Shown here: positions 1-11,520 of the stretch, in pieces
Layout: each line of letters opens with the position of its first letter
How positions within the stretch are numbered: the first letter of the stretch is position 1
Assembly: GCA_025399215.1 (NCBI GenBank)
Contig: MU621092.1
Span: forward strand, 1 to 64,000
Length of the DNA: 64,000 bases
Source: Globomyces pollinis-pini
Lineage: Eukaryota; Chytridiomycota; Chytridiomycetes; Rhizophydiales; Globomycetaceae
Direction of reading: 5' to 3'
Program-made: the position numbers and the translations under genes
The notes under the pieces: model-generated
What the model saw: the letters and a program-made list of their open reading frames with translations, nothing else
Told to the model about the DNA's origin: nothing
Database searches by the model: none

Positions 1-844
1 ATTCTGGGACCGTTACTGTTAAGCATCGGAGATAAATACGCAGCTGAAGGTGGTTCAGTTGCTGAACAACGAATTGCAATGACTGTTGTCTTTACTATCA
101 TAAATATGTGTACTACCATTGGTACGATGGGATTATGTGCAACATTTTTCTACTACTGGGTTTCAGTATCTGCATTATTGCCTAAATCGAAAGTTGTTGG
201 TACCGCCAAAAAACTGGTTGATCAATATCCATTGGCAGTACCAACCTTTTTTGCAGTTTATTATCTGATTTATCTTTGCTTCTTTTTTGGGCCATTGTTG
301 GTTTGGCCGGGTCAGCAATTACTACGATATTCTTTTTGGAGACCATTGTGTCAAGCTACAGTTCAAATCTTAACTGGTTCTTTCCTCATTCCGGTGTTTT
401 TTTACCTTATCTATGCATTGATTAGATACATTGCTTCAAAATCAGTTGTCCATGACTCTAACGATGACTCAAAATTTGACAGGGTAGCTCAAGCACTAAT
501 TCGAATTATTTGTACAAACATTGTTTTGCTGGTCTACATGATATTGGCTCCAGCTACACTTTTGGTCCTTGATAGAACCTTAATTTTCCAAGAAATCCCA
601 CTGACTCATCCACTTTATCTGAGACGCGCTACCTCAATGGGTACAGCAGCCCAGGCTATTCTTAACCTGACGGGTTTTACTGTATCTTTAATCTACTTGG
701 GTAAATACATTGTAGTGGTAACAATTCTATATAATTAACTCTTAGAAAAAACGTGGTTCATCTGGGGGGTTGAGTCAAAAGAAAAGCACTGCAAATGTTA
801 GTCAGGTACAGACCCCTTCGGTAAAGGCTTCTGAAAAAATGTGA
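1..844 (+). CDS. Polytopic membrane protein, 5'-truncated
   Basis: The reading frame is open from base 1, so the start lies outside the window. The protein has about six hydrophobic segments and an NDDSKFD cytoplasmic-looking loop. A 28-nt intron (718-745) joins the last membrane segment to a short Lys/Ser/Gln-rich tail ending at TGA 842-844. Without that splice the frame stops at once after the membrane segment. I do not recognise the family. A seven-helix receptor or a transporter-like membrane protein are both possible, and no catalytic motif is visible. Confidence 0.6.
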
Positions 845-1350
845 TGAATTGGAAATATAGTATCTCCTTTTGAATTTATGATCATTGTCATTTTTCACAT
901 TGAATACGAATACTGATATAGATTCTAAGATGTAAGTGGAAATTTAAATTATTAGAATGGCATTAGAGTGGCAATAAAAGGAATCAAGAAGAATGTGTGT
1001 ACGAGCTATTAGATTTGAATAGGGTAGGAAGTGGGGTAATCGCGTGGATTACCCTTACTTAGGTTCACCGTGTATTGTACATCGATTGCAACGAATCAAA
1101 TCCAAGACTGAAGTAAAAGTATCCAGAAGAATTGGGAAACTGTGATAAATCGGTAAATACTATTTCTATGATCGACTGTTTTTTTCCATGTAAAATACTT
1201 ACAATTGATTGTCGTCACTTGAGAAAGAAGGGAGTGAACCATTGTTGTCATTGTTACTTATGTTAGCAATAGAAGATTAAATTTTGAACGTTATTATTAA
1301 TTCATTGTTCATTCACCGTATTTAATGTTGTTTTTAAAGTTTCTTTTTTG
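845..1350. other. Intergenic region, no gene seen
   Basis: About 500 nt between two plus-strand genes. It holds only short AT-rich stretches and one small inverted repeat (arms GGGTAAT and ATTACCC around 1034-1054 with a 7-nt loop). No open frame with convincing coding character and no tRNA-like fold was seen. Confidence 0.5.
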
Positions 1351-2187
1351 ATGAAATTGTTCGTTCAACTCAATTTGCCAAACAAAGTTTACAAGGACCA
1401 AGTCTCAATCTCTAACTGTGTCTATGTCGCCGACTTCAAAGAACTCATCCGACAGAAGTTCATCAAATACTTGGCTTCATATGAAGCTTATGAATTGAAA
1501 TTATACCAACCTGACGGATCTACTGAAATAGATCCACAAACTACTATTTCTAGACTAGATAAAACTCCTGCTTCCGCATTTGTAGTAATGGTGGATGAGG
1601 CTGCTCTTAAGTTTGAGAAGAGTATCAAAAAACAAACTAGTAAACGAGCATTTACTGCAGGATCATCTTTCAAAAACTTCTTGGACGCATTAGCTCACAA
1701 GTTAGCGATCCTTTACTCATTTCCTTGGAATGATCCTTTGTTTCCAACAATTGCTGATGTTTTACATGCAAAAGAGCATTCTGCTTGGACTTACAACAAT
1801 CATTATATATCAATAGAAAAGAGTATGGAAGATTGTCGACTTGATAGTGAGTCAAAGGGCATTCCAATAGCAGACATCTCATTACCAGAAATTATGGATG
1901 AAGAGCAGTGGGTGAAACTGAAGGAATTAATTATTGTATCAGTTCAAAAGACTCCGAACCATATCATCCCACGAACAACTAATGGTAAATGTACAATTGT
2001 GATTCCAACATCCGTTTTTAATGATAAAACCATTACATTTTTCAAGAAAGTTGGAGTAGCAGTTTTACTTTTTGCACATGAAGATGATGTAGTTGTAATA
2101 GATGAAGGAGAGTTGATATCTTCTACAAATCATGAATCCCATTCAAAACGAAAACGGAAAAAGGAATCTAGTGTAATATCAAGTTGA
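1351..2187 (+). CDS. Crinkler-header-like protein with basic nuclear-type tail
   Basis: Single-exon gene of 278 aa; the ATG at 1351 is the natural start. Residues 1-85 look like the ubiquitin-like header domain of Crinkler (CRN) proteins: MKLFVQLN start, a VADFKELIRQKF helix, then ELKLYQPDGSTEIDP and a DKT...VVMVDE strand. CRN headers occur in oomycete effectors and in chytrid, Rozella and arbuscular-mycorrhizal fungal proteins, usually joined to varied C-terminal domains. The rest of this protein matches nothing I recognise. It ends in a KRKRKK cluster typical of nuclear import signals. No signal peptide is visible. A secreted or an internal nuclear role are both possible; family assignment rests on the N-terminal pattern only. 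Confidence 0.5.
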   Translation: MKLFVQLNLPNKVYKDQVSISNCVYVADFKELIRQKFIKYLASYEAYELKLYQPDGSTEIDPQTTISRLDKTPASAFVVMVDEAALKFEKSIKKQTSKRAFTAGSSFKNFLDALAHKLAILYSFPWNDPLFPTIADVLHAKEHSAWTYNNHYISIEKSMEDCRLDSESKGIPIADISLPEIMDEEQWVKLKELIIVSVQKTPNHIIPRTTNGKCTIVIPTSVFNDKTITFFKKVGVAVLLFAHEDDVVVIDEGELISSTNHESHSKRKRKKESSVISS

Positions 2188-2351
2188 TAAAATAAAGGAT
2201 TTCAACTTAATAATGGACTTTAATTTTTTTCAACCTCGCAGTAATCTTTAAAATCCTTTGTGTCAAAATGTTTGATTAGGGAGGTACAAAGTGGTGTAAC
2301 AAAAGTATTTCGTTTGAGCCACTTGGTCTGAACATTTGTTTCTTTACCAAA

Positions 2352-3548
2352 ATGTTTAGTGGATTGAAGGAAATTGCAAAGAAAATTGATGGGGATTCTA
2401 TTAAAAATGTACATTTGAATTGGTTTAATTGTAGTTTGTGGAAAAGTCTCAACAGTCATTGAATCCAACTCATCAACAACAGTCTACTACTCATTCTCAT
2501 CACTCTGACAGGTATCTGATACTGATTTCATTAATCTTTTAATAGAAGTGGGCCAGGTGGAAAAACAAAAGCTTTATTGATTGGAATCAATTACTTCAAT
2601 ACTAAAGCTGAACTCAAAGGATGTATTAATGATGTTCAAAACGTGAAAAATTACATTACTTCTCAAGTAAAATATGATGAAATTCGTATTCTTACTGATG
2701 ATCAAAAAGATCCTAAATTAAAACCAACAAGGGCAAATATTATCGAAGCATTCAAGTGGTTGGTACAAAATGCTAAAGCTGGCGATTCTTTCTTTTTGCA
2801 CTACTCTGGTCACGGTGCAACTGCAGCAGCAAAAGGTTGGTTTACAGTTCATCAGACCTAACCAATTCATAGGAGGTGATGAGGATGATGGTCAGAACGA
2901 AACTATTTGTCCAGTTGATTACGAAACTGCTGGTATGATTGTTGACGATGTATTATTATTCTCAAAGTATTTATTTTATAGGAAATGAACCATATGCTGG
3001 TTCAGACATTGCCAAAGGGGGCCAAACTGAATGCCATTTTTGATTGTTGTCATTCGGGAAGTATGTTGGATTTACCATACACCTATGAGATCGATGGAAA
3101 CTCCAACTTGAAAATTCGAAATAATACTAAGGAAGCCTTGAAGCTCGGTTTAGCTGCCTTCCAAGCATTAGAACGAGGTGATAAAAGAGAAGCATTGCGT
3201 GGGGCTTTCGAAGCTATTAGTTTAATCGTTAAACCTCACCAACAAAACACTGAGTTAACTGATGACAAAAAACAAATCTTGAAATTAAAATCATCCGAAG
3301 CTGATGTATTCATGTATTCTGGATGTATGGACAACCAAACAAGTGCTGATGCGCATATCAATGGCAATTCTACTGGAGCCATGTCTTGGGCATTACTTAA
3401 AGTATTACATGAAAAGCCTGGTCCATTGACTCTTGCTGAATTATTAAAAGAATTGCGGGCCAATTTGCATGGGAAATATAAACAAATTCCTCAATTGTCA
3501 GTGTCTCACGAAATGGACGTCAAAAATATGAAATTCTCCATTGTATGA
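2352..3548 (+). CDS. Metacaspase (peptidase C14)
   Basis: Arginine/lysine-specific cysteine protease of the caspase fold. Five exons, with introns 2409-2434 (26 nt), 2512-2545 (34), 2836-2872 (37) and 2950-2981 (32); each splice restores the family reading. A short Gln/His-rich prodomain precedes ALLIGINYF. The catalytic His is in HYSGHG and the catalytic Cys in DCCHSGS. The substrate-pocket region CPVDYETAG and the C-terminal YSGCMDNQTSADA block are present. Start at 2352 gives MFSGLKEIAKKIDG. It is a type I fungal metacaspase, shorter at the N-terminus than yeast Mca1. Known roles of the family are protein quality control and stress-related cell death. Confidence 0.93.
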
Positions 3549-3707
3549 TTAAAATAAACTGAATCATCACCATTATATCCTTATTTAGCATTCCTGAATA
3601 TTAAAACTCACACCAGATTTGTTTGGATTTGGAGGGTTAATGGACGCGTAATTTGATGTGACTTTTTCAATCTCAATTTCTATTTCAAACTACCTATTAA
3701 GAGAAAG

Positions 3708-4570
3708 ATGTTGTTAATCGATAAAATATTTACAACCATATTTTGGATAGTTTTTGGACATTCCTCTCAAGCATTCGACTGGTTAGGATTTTATGTTTGG
3801 TAGTTATCATGTAGATTAATGTACGTAGGGCAACCAACGATTTTCGATGTGATACAGGAATACTTCGATCACTGATTTTAATGCCGTTATTTCGCTGGAT
3901 GGGTGATGGGATGTGGGAAATTTTGTATGCCGTGGGAGTTCATCAATTTGTACAAGATTCAATGCCTAGTATTTTTTGGTATGCTGGTGAAATTATTGGT
4001 GATACCTAGTAATATGAATGCATATCATTTACTTTACTTAGCTTGCCATGTTTAGCTTGGGGAATGACTCGACCAAACGAAAGATTCAATAGATTCATCA
4101 TTCTATTTGGTTTCATAACAATATCAGGAAGTAAAATTGCAAATATTTGTTGGAGATTCACTGGTGCTGGTTTAAATGTTCACGAAGACGTTTATTATCG
4201 CAACATGTCGCTCATTGATAGTGTGACGTGTTTTACAGGAGTGATAAACGACCTTTGCTGCAGCTATGTCATTTATCGTAAAAGCTCTCGAGTGGTGACA
4301 GAAGCGAAAAAGAGTACCCCACTGATCAGAGCATTACAGTCTATTAAGAACTCTTGTTTAGTTAGAATTTCAATCCTGACTATATTCAAAACTATCAATG
4401 CAATATTCTATTTGTCACATACTTGTAAGTTTTCTAAACAATTTCATACCATAGGTTTGGAAAACATTGACAATTGTAAATGGTCGTTTTTACGTGAGAT
4501 ATTGATCACAGTAGACTACCAGTTTTATTATTTGGACTATCTATTAACGAGGCAGCATATACCTAAATAA
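3708..4570 (+). CDS. Polytopic membrane protein of unknown function
   Basis: Three exons joined by introns 3800-3828 (29 nt) and 4009-4041 (33 nt); both splices keep an unbroken frame, giving about 266 aa. The protein has several hydrophobic stretches (FTTIFWIVFGH, IFWYAGEIIGD, FIILFGFITISG and others) and conserved-looking aromatic and acidic residues between them (DWLGFYVWATND). I do not recognise the family. It reads like a six- or seven-helix integral membrane protein, but there is no signature that allows a function to be named. It lies on the same strand as the metacaspase, 160 nt downstream. Confidence 0.6.
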
Positions 4571-4979
4571 GTGCAGATTTACTACCAGTTATAAGAAAAA
4601 CTGCGTCAAATTGAACGGAATAACCTTTGAAATTAAATCCATATAAATAACAGTGATGCATTTAATTCTTTATCTTTTCTCTACTTCAACTTACAATTCA
4701 ACATGAGTTCAAATAAGTAAGCATAAAAGATCTCTTATATGACAAGAAATAAGAGTCAAGTCGAAGCAGTCCAACATTGTGTGAATAAAGTCGCGTTAAA
4801 TTCATGAGATTTTGAAGAATTATCCTTATCCAGTTCGAAAATACAGAAACCTGATCTAATATGTATTTCCTGTGAAATTAACAATTATGTATTTTCTCTA
4901 TAAAGATGGTTGATGACACTTTTAAGGTTATTTTGGCCACCAATACTTTATTATAATCTCTTTACGACCTTAGAAACTG
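4571..4979. other. Intergenic region between convergent genes
   Basis: About 400 nt of AT-rich sequence between the ends of a plus-strand and a minus-strand gene. An ATG at 4703 followed by a possible GTAAGC donor could open a tiny spliced peptide, but no homologue is recognisable, so none is called. Confidence 0.4.
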
Positions 4980-7118
4980 CTATTCTGTTACACCAAGAGT
5001 CACTTCACTTCCCGCTTTAGGTACACCAGTTTTCATACCCAGCATTATTTGGCTTAAATCATCAACGGGGTTTTTCGCTCCAAATGTAATACTATTGATG
5101 GATGCCGATAGTTCCGAGTTGGAATGTTGAGCTTGAACTGCCGATTCAAATTCTTGAGGGTAAAGTTCACGCATCATTGAGAGTGATCTAGCTGCAATTT
5201 TTTCTTTCACGGATAGATTGCTTGTAGTTGATTGCTGGTTGAAAAAGTGAGGATGATTAGGATTATTTGGATTAGTCACATGAAATGGAATAGCAACGTT
5301 TTCAGCTTGAGGGGCATGCCATCCTTCATCATCTGAATCAGGTTCAGAAACAACATCATTGTCATCATGATCCATTTCATCCAAGTATTGCCCAGAAGCG
5401 GCTGTGTAAATCTCAACCAAACTAGAGAAAAGGCCCAACTTTTGGAATTCAGCTAAATAATCACTCCTGCACCTGAATGGCGTGTGTGAAAAGTGATGGA
5501 TGGCTTCCAATGCAATCAATTGAATCTTGCTATTTGAAACCACTCTATTCAAGAAACTATTCAAGTGTCGAAGAATTTTGAATTTTATGAGTATACTAAA
5601 ATTAAAAATTGATCATGACTTACCCAGAAACAGATAGATTACGATGATAAAGCATGTTTCTAATAGTGATGCATAATTCATTTCTACATTCTTGATCTTT
5701 TGATTTTTCCAAGTTTTCAACAAGCCATTTAGTTAACGATTCGTATTGTGAAATTTCAACTGCATAAATCTCTTTGCTGGCTAAATTTCCCAAAATCTGT
5801 ATTGCAAAGAGCTCATAGCTTCCACGACTGCCCAGTCTGCCGTCACATCTTAAGTAGTACTCCAAAACTGGTAAAACGTTTGCATTGACAATATACTTTT
5901 TGTTAAATGAGATGGAATACCTGTAAATGCATAGAGTTTTTTGAACACTATATGTTATTATATATATAATTACCGCCATATTGATAAGTGCCCGAAGGAT
6001 AGGATGGGTGGTTAACGAACAATTTGTCCTATAGTTAAGATTATCATCAATACCTTAAAATTTCAACCATTCTATTACACATGTCTTGGGTAACAATACT
6101 GTCTATGTCTAAATTTCTGCCTGATTGATGTAGCACTCTGGCAATTGCCCAGCAGATTCTATGGTTAATGTAAGAATGATTACTCTTTCAAGATTACAGG
6201 ATTCTCATTTTCATTTAAGGCTATACATAAAATATAGTTTAATAATTACCTTTTGGTAACAAATCTAATGCTGGTTTCATCTAAATAATTAAACGATATT
6301 TATATACCAAATGCCAATCTGGCTTATAACGGCACATATTATCTACAATCCAGAAAGATATTCTTTTTGATTCGACTCTGGCTGCTTCAGTATCAAAGGT
6401 ATTGACTTTCCAAATATTGAGAATAAGAGGTAGTAAGTTATTCTGTAGAATAAGGTCACGGTATCCCTCTCTATCTCCAATTATATTACCAATTGCCCAT
6501 GCTGCCTGTAATTTTAGAGTAGTGAATCTACCTGAGTGCGGATTGGCCCTAATTCGTGTTGAAGCAACCGACCAAGATACGGTAAATACCCCATATCCAC
6601 TAAAATAGTGGTATGGCTTGTTGGACCGGCTAAAGTGAATATGGCCATATCATACCAGCAATATTTGTTACAATCCAGAGAGTTTCAAAAATAACATCTG
6701 GATCCGTGTGACCATCTAAAAAATACAGCAACCTATCCAAGACTCGAAATTGAATCAGTTCTTGCACCCGCTCATCACTTCCTTCTGGCAATAGATTAAA
6801 CATATGAAACATACCACCGCAAACATACTTCCTTATTTTGGTAACACCCCACAACAAATTGGGTCCATGTGTAGATAGAGCGTTTAACCTGTAATTAAGA
6901 TATTAACGAACTACCATTTATTTCCATCTTCTCCGGCGGCCTATGGTTAAATTTGATCAGTTTACCAAGCCATCTTCCTGCCCTCTTAATCCAATAGCCT
7001 TTGTTTTCTGAATCAAGATATCCAGACCATCGACTCCGGATGAATCTGCTCTTCTTCGTGGTCTTGGTTTGAGTGTAATGTCGCAAAAGCCCTTGTTTTC
7101 GATTGAGTTCTTGTTCAT
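4980..7118 (-). CDS. Importin-alpha-like armadillo-repeat protein
   Basis: Nuclear import adaptor family. The start at 7118 gives a short N-terminus with a KPRPRRR cluster that resembles an importin-beta-binding segment. Armadillo repeats follow, with the typical Trp/Asn helices seen as LWIVTNIAAG, AAWAIGNIIGD, FWIVDNMCR and CWAIARVLH; these are the positions that line the NLS groove. The C-terminus has an acidic stretch (EPDSDDEGWH). About ten introns of 25-29 nt interrupt the gene, for example in-frame joins near 6930, 6650, 6520 and 6270. The IBB is shorter and the repeats are more divergent than in Srp1/KPNA, so a TMCO6-like branch of the family is an alternative. Confidence 0.7.
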
Positions 7119-7391
7119 GTGTTGGAAGTTTGTCAAACCAAAAACAAAAAACAAACACAAGACATTGACAGCTGTTAAACAATTCAATTGAAATCATGAG
7201 GATATAGGTTATACATGCAGATCTAAGTATCAAATCTTTGTATTCCTTGTAAATACAGTTTGTATAGTGAATACAAATACTTTATCTTGTACCAATAAAC
7301 AGTTTATTAACATAATAGACATACTAGATTTTGGATTATTCCATTATTCTGAGCCATGCTTGTCCCTTTAATTTTCACTATTTTCACAATA

Positions 7392-7697
7392 ATGAACATG
7401 GAAGAAGAAATTCACAAGCTAAAAGACGAAATAAAAAGACTTGGAACTAAAAACACCGAAGGATTGTACGTTGTCAAATTCGGTGTCATTGTCAAAGATG
7501 AACGATGCGGTGACATTTTTGAAGCTTTGAATGGAACTTTGAGAGGAGCAAAAGTATCACTTTGTATTTGATCTTTAGAAACGGAAAATTATCGATTTCA
7601 AAGGAGAAATGTTACTTCAAGGTAATTCAGTCTTGCGCATTTACGTATATCAGGTGCTCATGACGACGTCGATATTATACTTTTAGATTCAGCCTAG
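7392..7697 (+). CDS. Costars family protein (ABRACL homologue)
   Basis: Small cytosolic protein of 82 aa made of one costars domain. Introns 7554-7578 (25 nt) and 7622-7653 (32 nt) join three exons into MNMEEEIHKLKDEI...YVVKFGVIVKDERCGDIFEAL...GAHDDVDIILL. The match to animal ABRACL is nearly end to end, with FGV, the FEAL-GTL helix and the HDDVDIILL tail all kept. An in-frame ATG lies upstream at 7356, but the 7392 start agrees with the family length. ABRACL binds cofilin and favours actin turnover and cell migration, so a role in actin dynamics, perhaps in crawling zoospores, is an inference. Confidence 0.92.
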
Positions 7698-7860
7698 TTG
7701 AAATAGTTTGCAATATAATGTTGTATTCCTCAAGTATCTCATTCACTTTATATCACAAAGTCAAAGCTGTCAAAATTATGTCACTCATACAGAACAGCAA
7801 GTAAAGATTATATCATTATGATACATAAAAATAACGACGGTAGAGTGGTGATATATAGTT

Positions 7861-8283
7861 TTATTGTGATTTGGTTGGAGGAGTCCATGCTTGTGGTTGA
7901 AATTCCTGTTTAGTATCTTTCCATGGACTTTCTGGCAATTCCTTTGGTTTTTCTTTCGATTCTGCATCTTTAGCTTCCAATTCTGCAACCTTTCGTTGTA
8001 ACTCTGTTCTTCTAACTATCTCCAAATGCAGTTCATCAATACTTGGAGGACCAGGTCTGGTATGTCTCATCCAAGCTTGCCATTGAACAGGAATTGAATT
8101 AGGATTGTACTGGGATGGATGACTTCTTTGATCACTATATTCAACTGTTCTTTTTGTTTTTGAGGTTGTAAAATTACTAGGTTCTTCAAAGTACATATTT
8201 CCATCTAAATCGTATCCTCTGAATTTCTTACTTTTCCAAGGGAAATTCATTACTTTCAGTCGATTAAATGTTTGTCGTATCAT
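7861..8283 (-). CDS. NDUFAF2/NDUFA12-family mitochondrial protein
   Basis: Single-exon protein of 140 aa. The core GYDLDGNMYFE and then IPVQWQAWMRHTRPGPPSIDEL matches the NDUFAF2 (mimitin, B17.2-like) pattern, in particular W-x-AW-x-R-TR-x-x-PP near the end of the domain. The NDUFA12 subunit has a different ending, so the assembly-factor branch is preferred. NDUFAF2 acts in late assembly of respiratory complex I. A Lys/Glu/Pro-rich tail follows. The start at 8283 gives a short, weakly basic leader. It is divergently arranged with KAP3 and shares about 230 bp of promoter. The same window carries a complex-I-independent NADH dehydrogenase. Confidence 0.8.
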   Translation of the reverse strand: MIRQTFNRLKVMNFPWKSKKFRGYDLDGNMYFEEPSNFTTSKTKRTVEYSDQRSHPSQYNPNSIPVQWQAWMRHTRPGPPSIDELHLEIVRRTELQRKVAELEAKDAESKEKPKELPESPWKDTKQEFQPQAWTPPTKSQ

Positions 8284-8514
8284 TGAATTGTAAAAAAATT
8301 GAAAGAAATGATACAGAAATGAAATCTAATGATTGCTTTAAAAATTTAGAAATAGTCTGCTATTTATAATAAAACCCCTGCTCATTATTCTAATTTCAAT
8401 AATTTAATTTTAATCTTCCGATATTCTGTCATCTCAAGAAGCGCGTTTTAACTTCCCATTCCTTACACATTTATTCATTTAACCTTATACATTCACTAAA
8501 ATACAAGTGAAAGC

Positions 8515-11379
8515 ATGGCTAACGGATCCCAAGATGAATTGGAGTCATTTCAACTAAAAAAGTATTTGGTTTTCCATTCATAACGTTAGAAAAATATTTC
8601 CTGGTCCAATTGATGTACATCCAACAGAAACTGCAATTATTGTTCATTATACCGCGCAAGCATCTATACTTGGCGAAGATGGACAACCAGTTGCTGGTGA
8701 CAAGAAAGGTTGTCAAAAAGTGTAAGTATTCGGATATGACACTCGACTTCCTTTGAAATACTCATTCTATTACTGTTCAGATTAACCAGATTCTAAATTT
8801 TGTAGGATTCGACTGAAATCTTTAACACCACAATCAAATATTGAACATTTAGCGAAAGGAATCATTGAGAAATGTAAATTGATTCATCCGTCAAGGTTTT
8901 CGGAAGTTGAACAAATTCTTTATTACTTACAAAAACGACAAAATAGTCATAGTAATGGTACAAATATAAAGTATTTTTTAATTGGATAGCCGATGAATCG
9001 GATCGAAACTGGTTAAAGAAACAACTGGAAGAGCTAAAAGGGCCGGAAGAGATTCAAGGTATATATTCAGGGCATTAATTGCTTGTACTAGGTATTGGAT
9101 CATGTCATTAATAAGTTAAAAGGAACGGACTTGGTGGTGACAAATAACGAACCCTCTTCAATGTCATTAATAGAAGTTTACATTGAAGGTCTCTACGAAG
9201 AAATCAAAGAAAAAGTTCATTCCACACGAGCTATTTTACAATTGGCAAAAATTCCCGAAAATATGGGTGCTTTAATAACAAACGGTACCTTACATCATTA
9301 ACAAATTTAAGAATCCTTGATGAGCGCGCTTTCGAGAGTATTGCGTGAAGATGGTAGAAGAAGTATGGAATTGGTGACCAACATTATATACATCTTTTTC
9401 TGTTTCTCCAACTTTTCTGAATTTCATGCCGTCATCACCGCCAATAAAATAGGAGATATGTGTTTACGCATTACTGATCAGGAATTAACGCGGTTTAATC
9501 TACTCGTTCAAGATATACAAAAGTTTGAAGAACGAGGTATAATTAGATATACTTATTTTAAGCGGCACTAACACCCAATGATAAAACAATCATGTCACAA
9601 TTGTCTCAAGAACATAGTAAATTCCAAAACATGCTACGGAAACAGGATCAACTATTATTTGTTTCGTTTCATTTACTGCTGAACTTGGCGGAAGATCTTA
9701 ACATCGAGGTTAAAATGATTAAACGAGATATTGTCAAATATTTGGTTGATATGTTGGATAGAAGTACTCCAGAATTACTTATCCTTGTCTTAACTTTTCT
9801 GAAAAAGTTGAGCGTGTTTCAAGAGAACAAGGATCAGATGATTAAAGTTTGAAATTTTTTGATTCATAATCTAGTATGGTGATAAATTATTCTCGAAATT
9901 AGACGAATTGATTGAAGGGGATCATCAGGTACACTTGAAATTGACTTAACCATACACCAGGGGCTACAAGGACTATCTTTAAGATTGGCGTTGAATCTGT
10001 CACATGATCGAACAGTTCGTACAATGTTGGTTGGACGTAACTATACTTCAAAACTTGTAAACGTTTTAAGCAAGAAGAATTACTTGATGGTGACGTTGCA
10101 ATCACTCTATCAACTATCTATAAACGAAGTTGATAGAAATTCAACAGCTTTTGCTGAAGCAATCCCACATGTATATATTCTAAATTGTAACGACTAGATA
10201 CTCCGTATGATACTCGAATACAAGGGTGATAGGGTAAATCTTGAAATCATGGCGTTAGCAATCAATATCGCAACTGTTTATGAGCATGTATTAATTATCA
10301 ACGAAGATAATGGATTGCGATTTCTAATGAAACGAGCGGTGAAAACTAGAGACCCGCTTTTATTCAAAATGCTTCGCAATATCTCAGAACACAATGATAT
10401 AAATATCAAGCTACGCTTTTTGGTAACTGAAACTTCTAAATAATTCAAATTAGGATTTTATTGATGATATGATGCATTTGATGTTGAATTCAATGGACAA
10501 TCCAGAATTGCTGGTAGAGATTTTAGCTATTCTTGGTAACTTGACAATCGCAGAGTTTGATTTTGGTAAACTGGCATCCACATATGATTTATTGTCATTT
10601 TTGACCAATTTGATGGTTAAATTGATTCATCCAGATCAAAATACAGATTCAGGTGAGAAACCAGTTGGGGAAGGAATCGATGAAAATGATGATATTTTAT
10701 TACAGTGTATCATTTTGTTGGGGACAATGTCTCTTGATGAGAATATGGCACCTATGGTTGCTAAAACTCCAATCTTTAAACTTTTGATTGATGCAATGAT
10801 GGGTAATGTGTCTGATGCTATTTATGATTAGCCAAAGAGGAAGACGACGAAATCATTCTGCAAGTTTGTTATTGTATTTATCAATTCTTATTACATGAAT
10901 CTACATGTACCATATTGATAGGAATGACACGTAAGTTTGAATGTTTTTAACTGTATCAGAGGTTGTTGATTATTTGATTGACTTGCTCTACGACCGTAAT
11001 GTAGAAATTCGTAAAGTTTGTGATGCTGCATTAAGCATTATTGGGGTAATACAGTCTCATTAACCGTTAGGAAATTGATGAAGAATGGGATCGACGGCTT
11101 CGTCGACAAAAATTCACTTGGCATAACTCAGAATGGATCAAAATAATTACTCAGTCGTCAGAAAATAATGAAGGTGAAATGATTGAAGAATCTTCGGTAC
11201 TTCTTCCTACAAAAGCTAGCAATCATCATATTTCAGTTCACGAACAGGACATTTATGATATAAAGAGAGGATACTCGGTTTCGAAGGATCTTTATGAAGA
11301 TAGCGATGATGATGATGATGATGAGCGTCCAGGTATCGGAGGCTCAAACGCACTTCTGTGTGGACCAGAATATCAATAA
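8515..11379 (+). CDS. KAP3: Kinesin-associated protein 3 (kinesin-II accessory subunit)
   Basis: Non-motor subunit of heterotrimeric kinesin-II, which drives anterograde intraflagellar transport. Exon 1 (from ATG 8515) and exon 2 give GPIDVHPTETAIIVHY...ILGEDGQPV...GCQKV, and the next exon continues IRLKSLTPQSNIEHLA then CKLIHPSRFSEVEQILYYLQ; both are diagnostic of the KAP3 N-terminus. Long armadillo-like helical repeats follow through LFVSFHLLLNLAEDLNIEVKM and LMLNSMDNPELLVEILAILGNL. The end carries YDIKRGYSVSKDLYEDSDDDDDDE. Most of the roughly a dozen introns are 25-35 nt; the second is longer (about 84 nt, from 8723). Its presence argues strongly for a flagellated life stage. Confidence 0.95.
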
Positions 11380-11520
11380 GACAGACACTCAAAAGTTTGT
11401 TATACATGGAAATAATTATAAAACTATGTAATATATTAGTTTAACGATTGTAAACTACGATTTGACAAATACTGAATTGATTAAATCATTGAAAACTCTA
11501 TTAACAACACAAATGTGTCT

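Noticed and set aside
1030..1075. Possible tRNA (GTGGGGTAATCGCG... with AGGTTCACC)
   Set aside because: No seven-base acceptor stem, no anticodon arm in the right place, and the B-box match is partial.
4703..4805. Tiny spliced peptide starting MSSNK
   Set aside because: A donor and acceptor can be found, but the 14-residue product has no recognisable identity.
7861..8283. Naming the protein NDUFA12
   Set aside because: The W-x-AW-x-R-TR-x-x-PP ending fits NDUFAF2 better than the NDUFA12 subunit.
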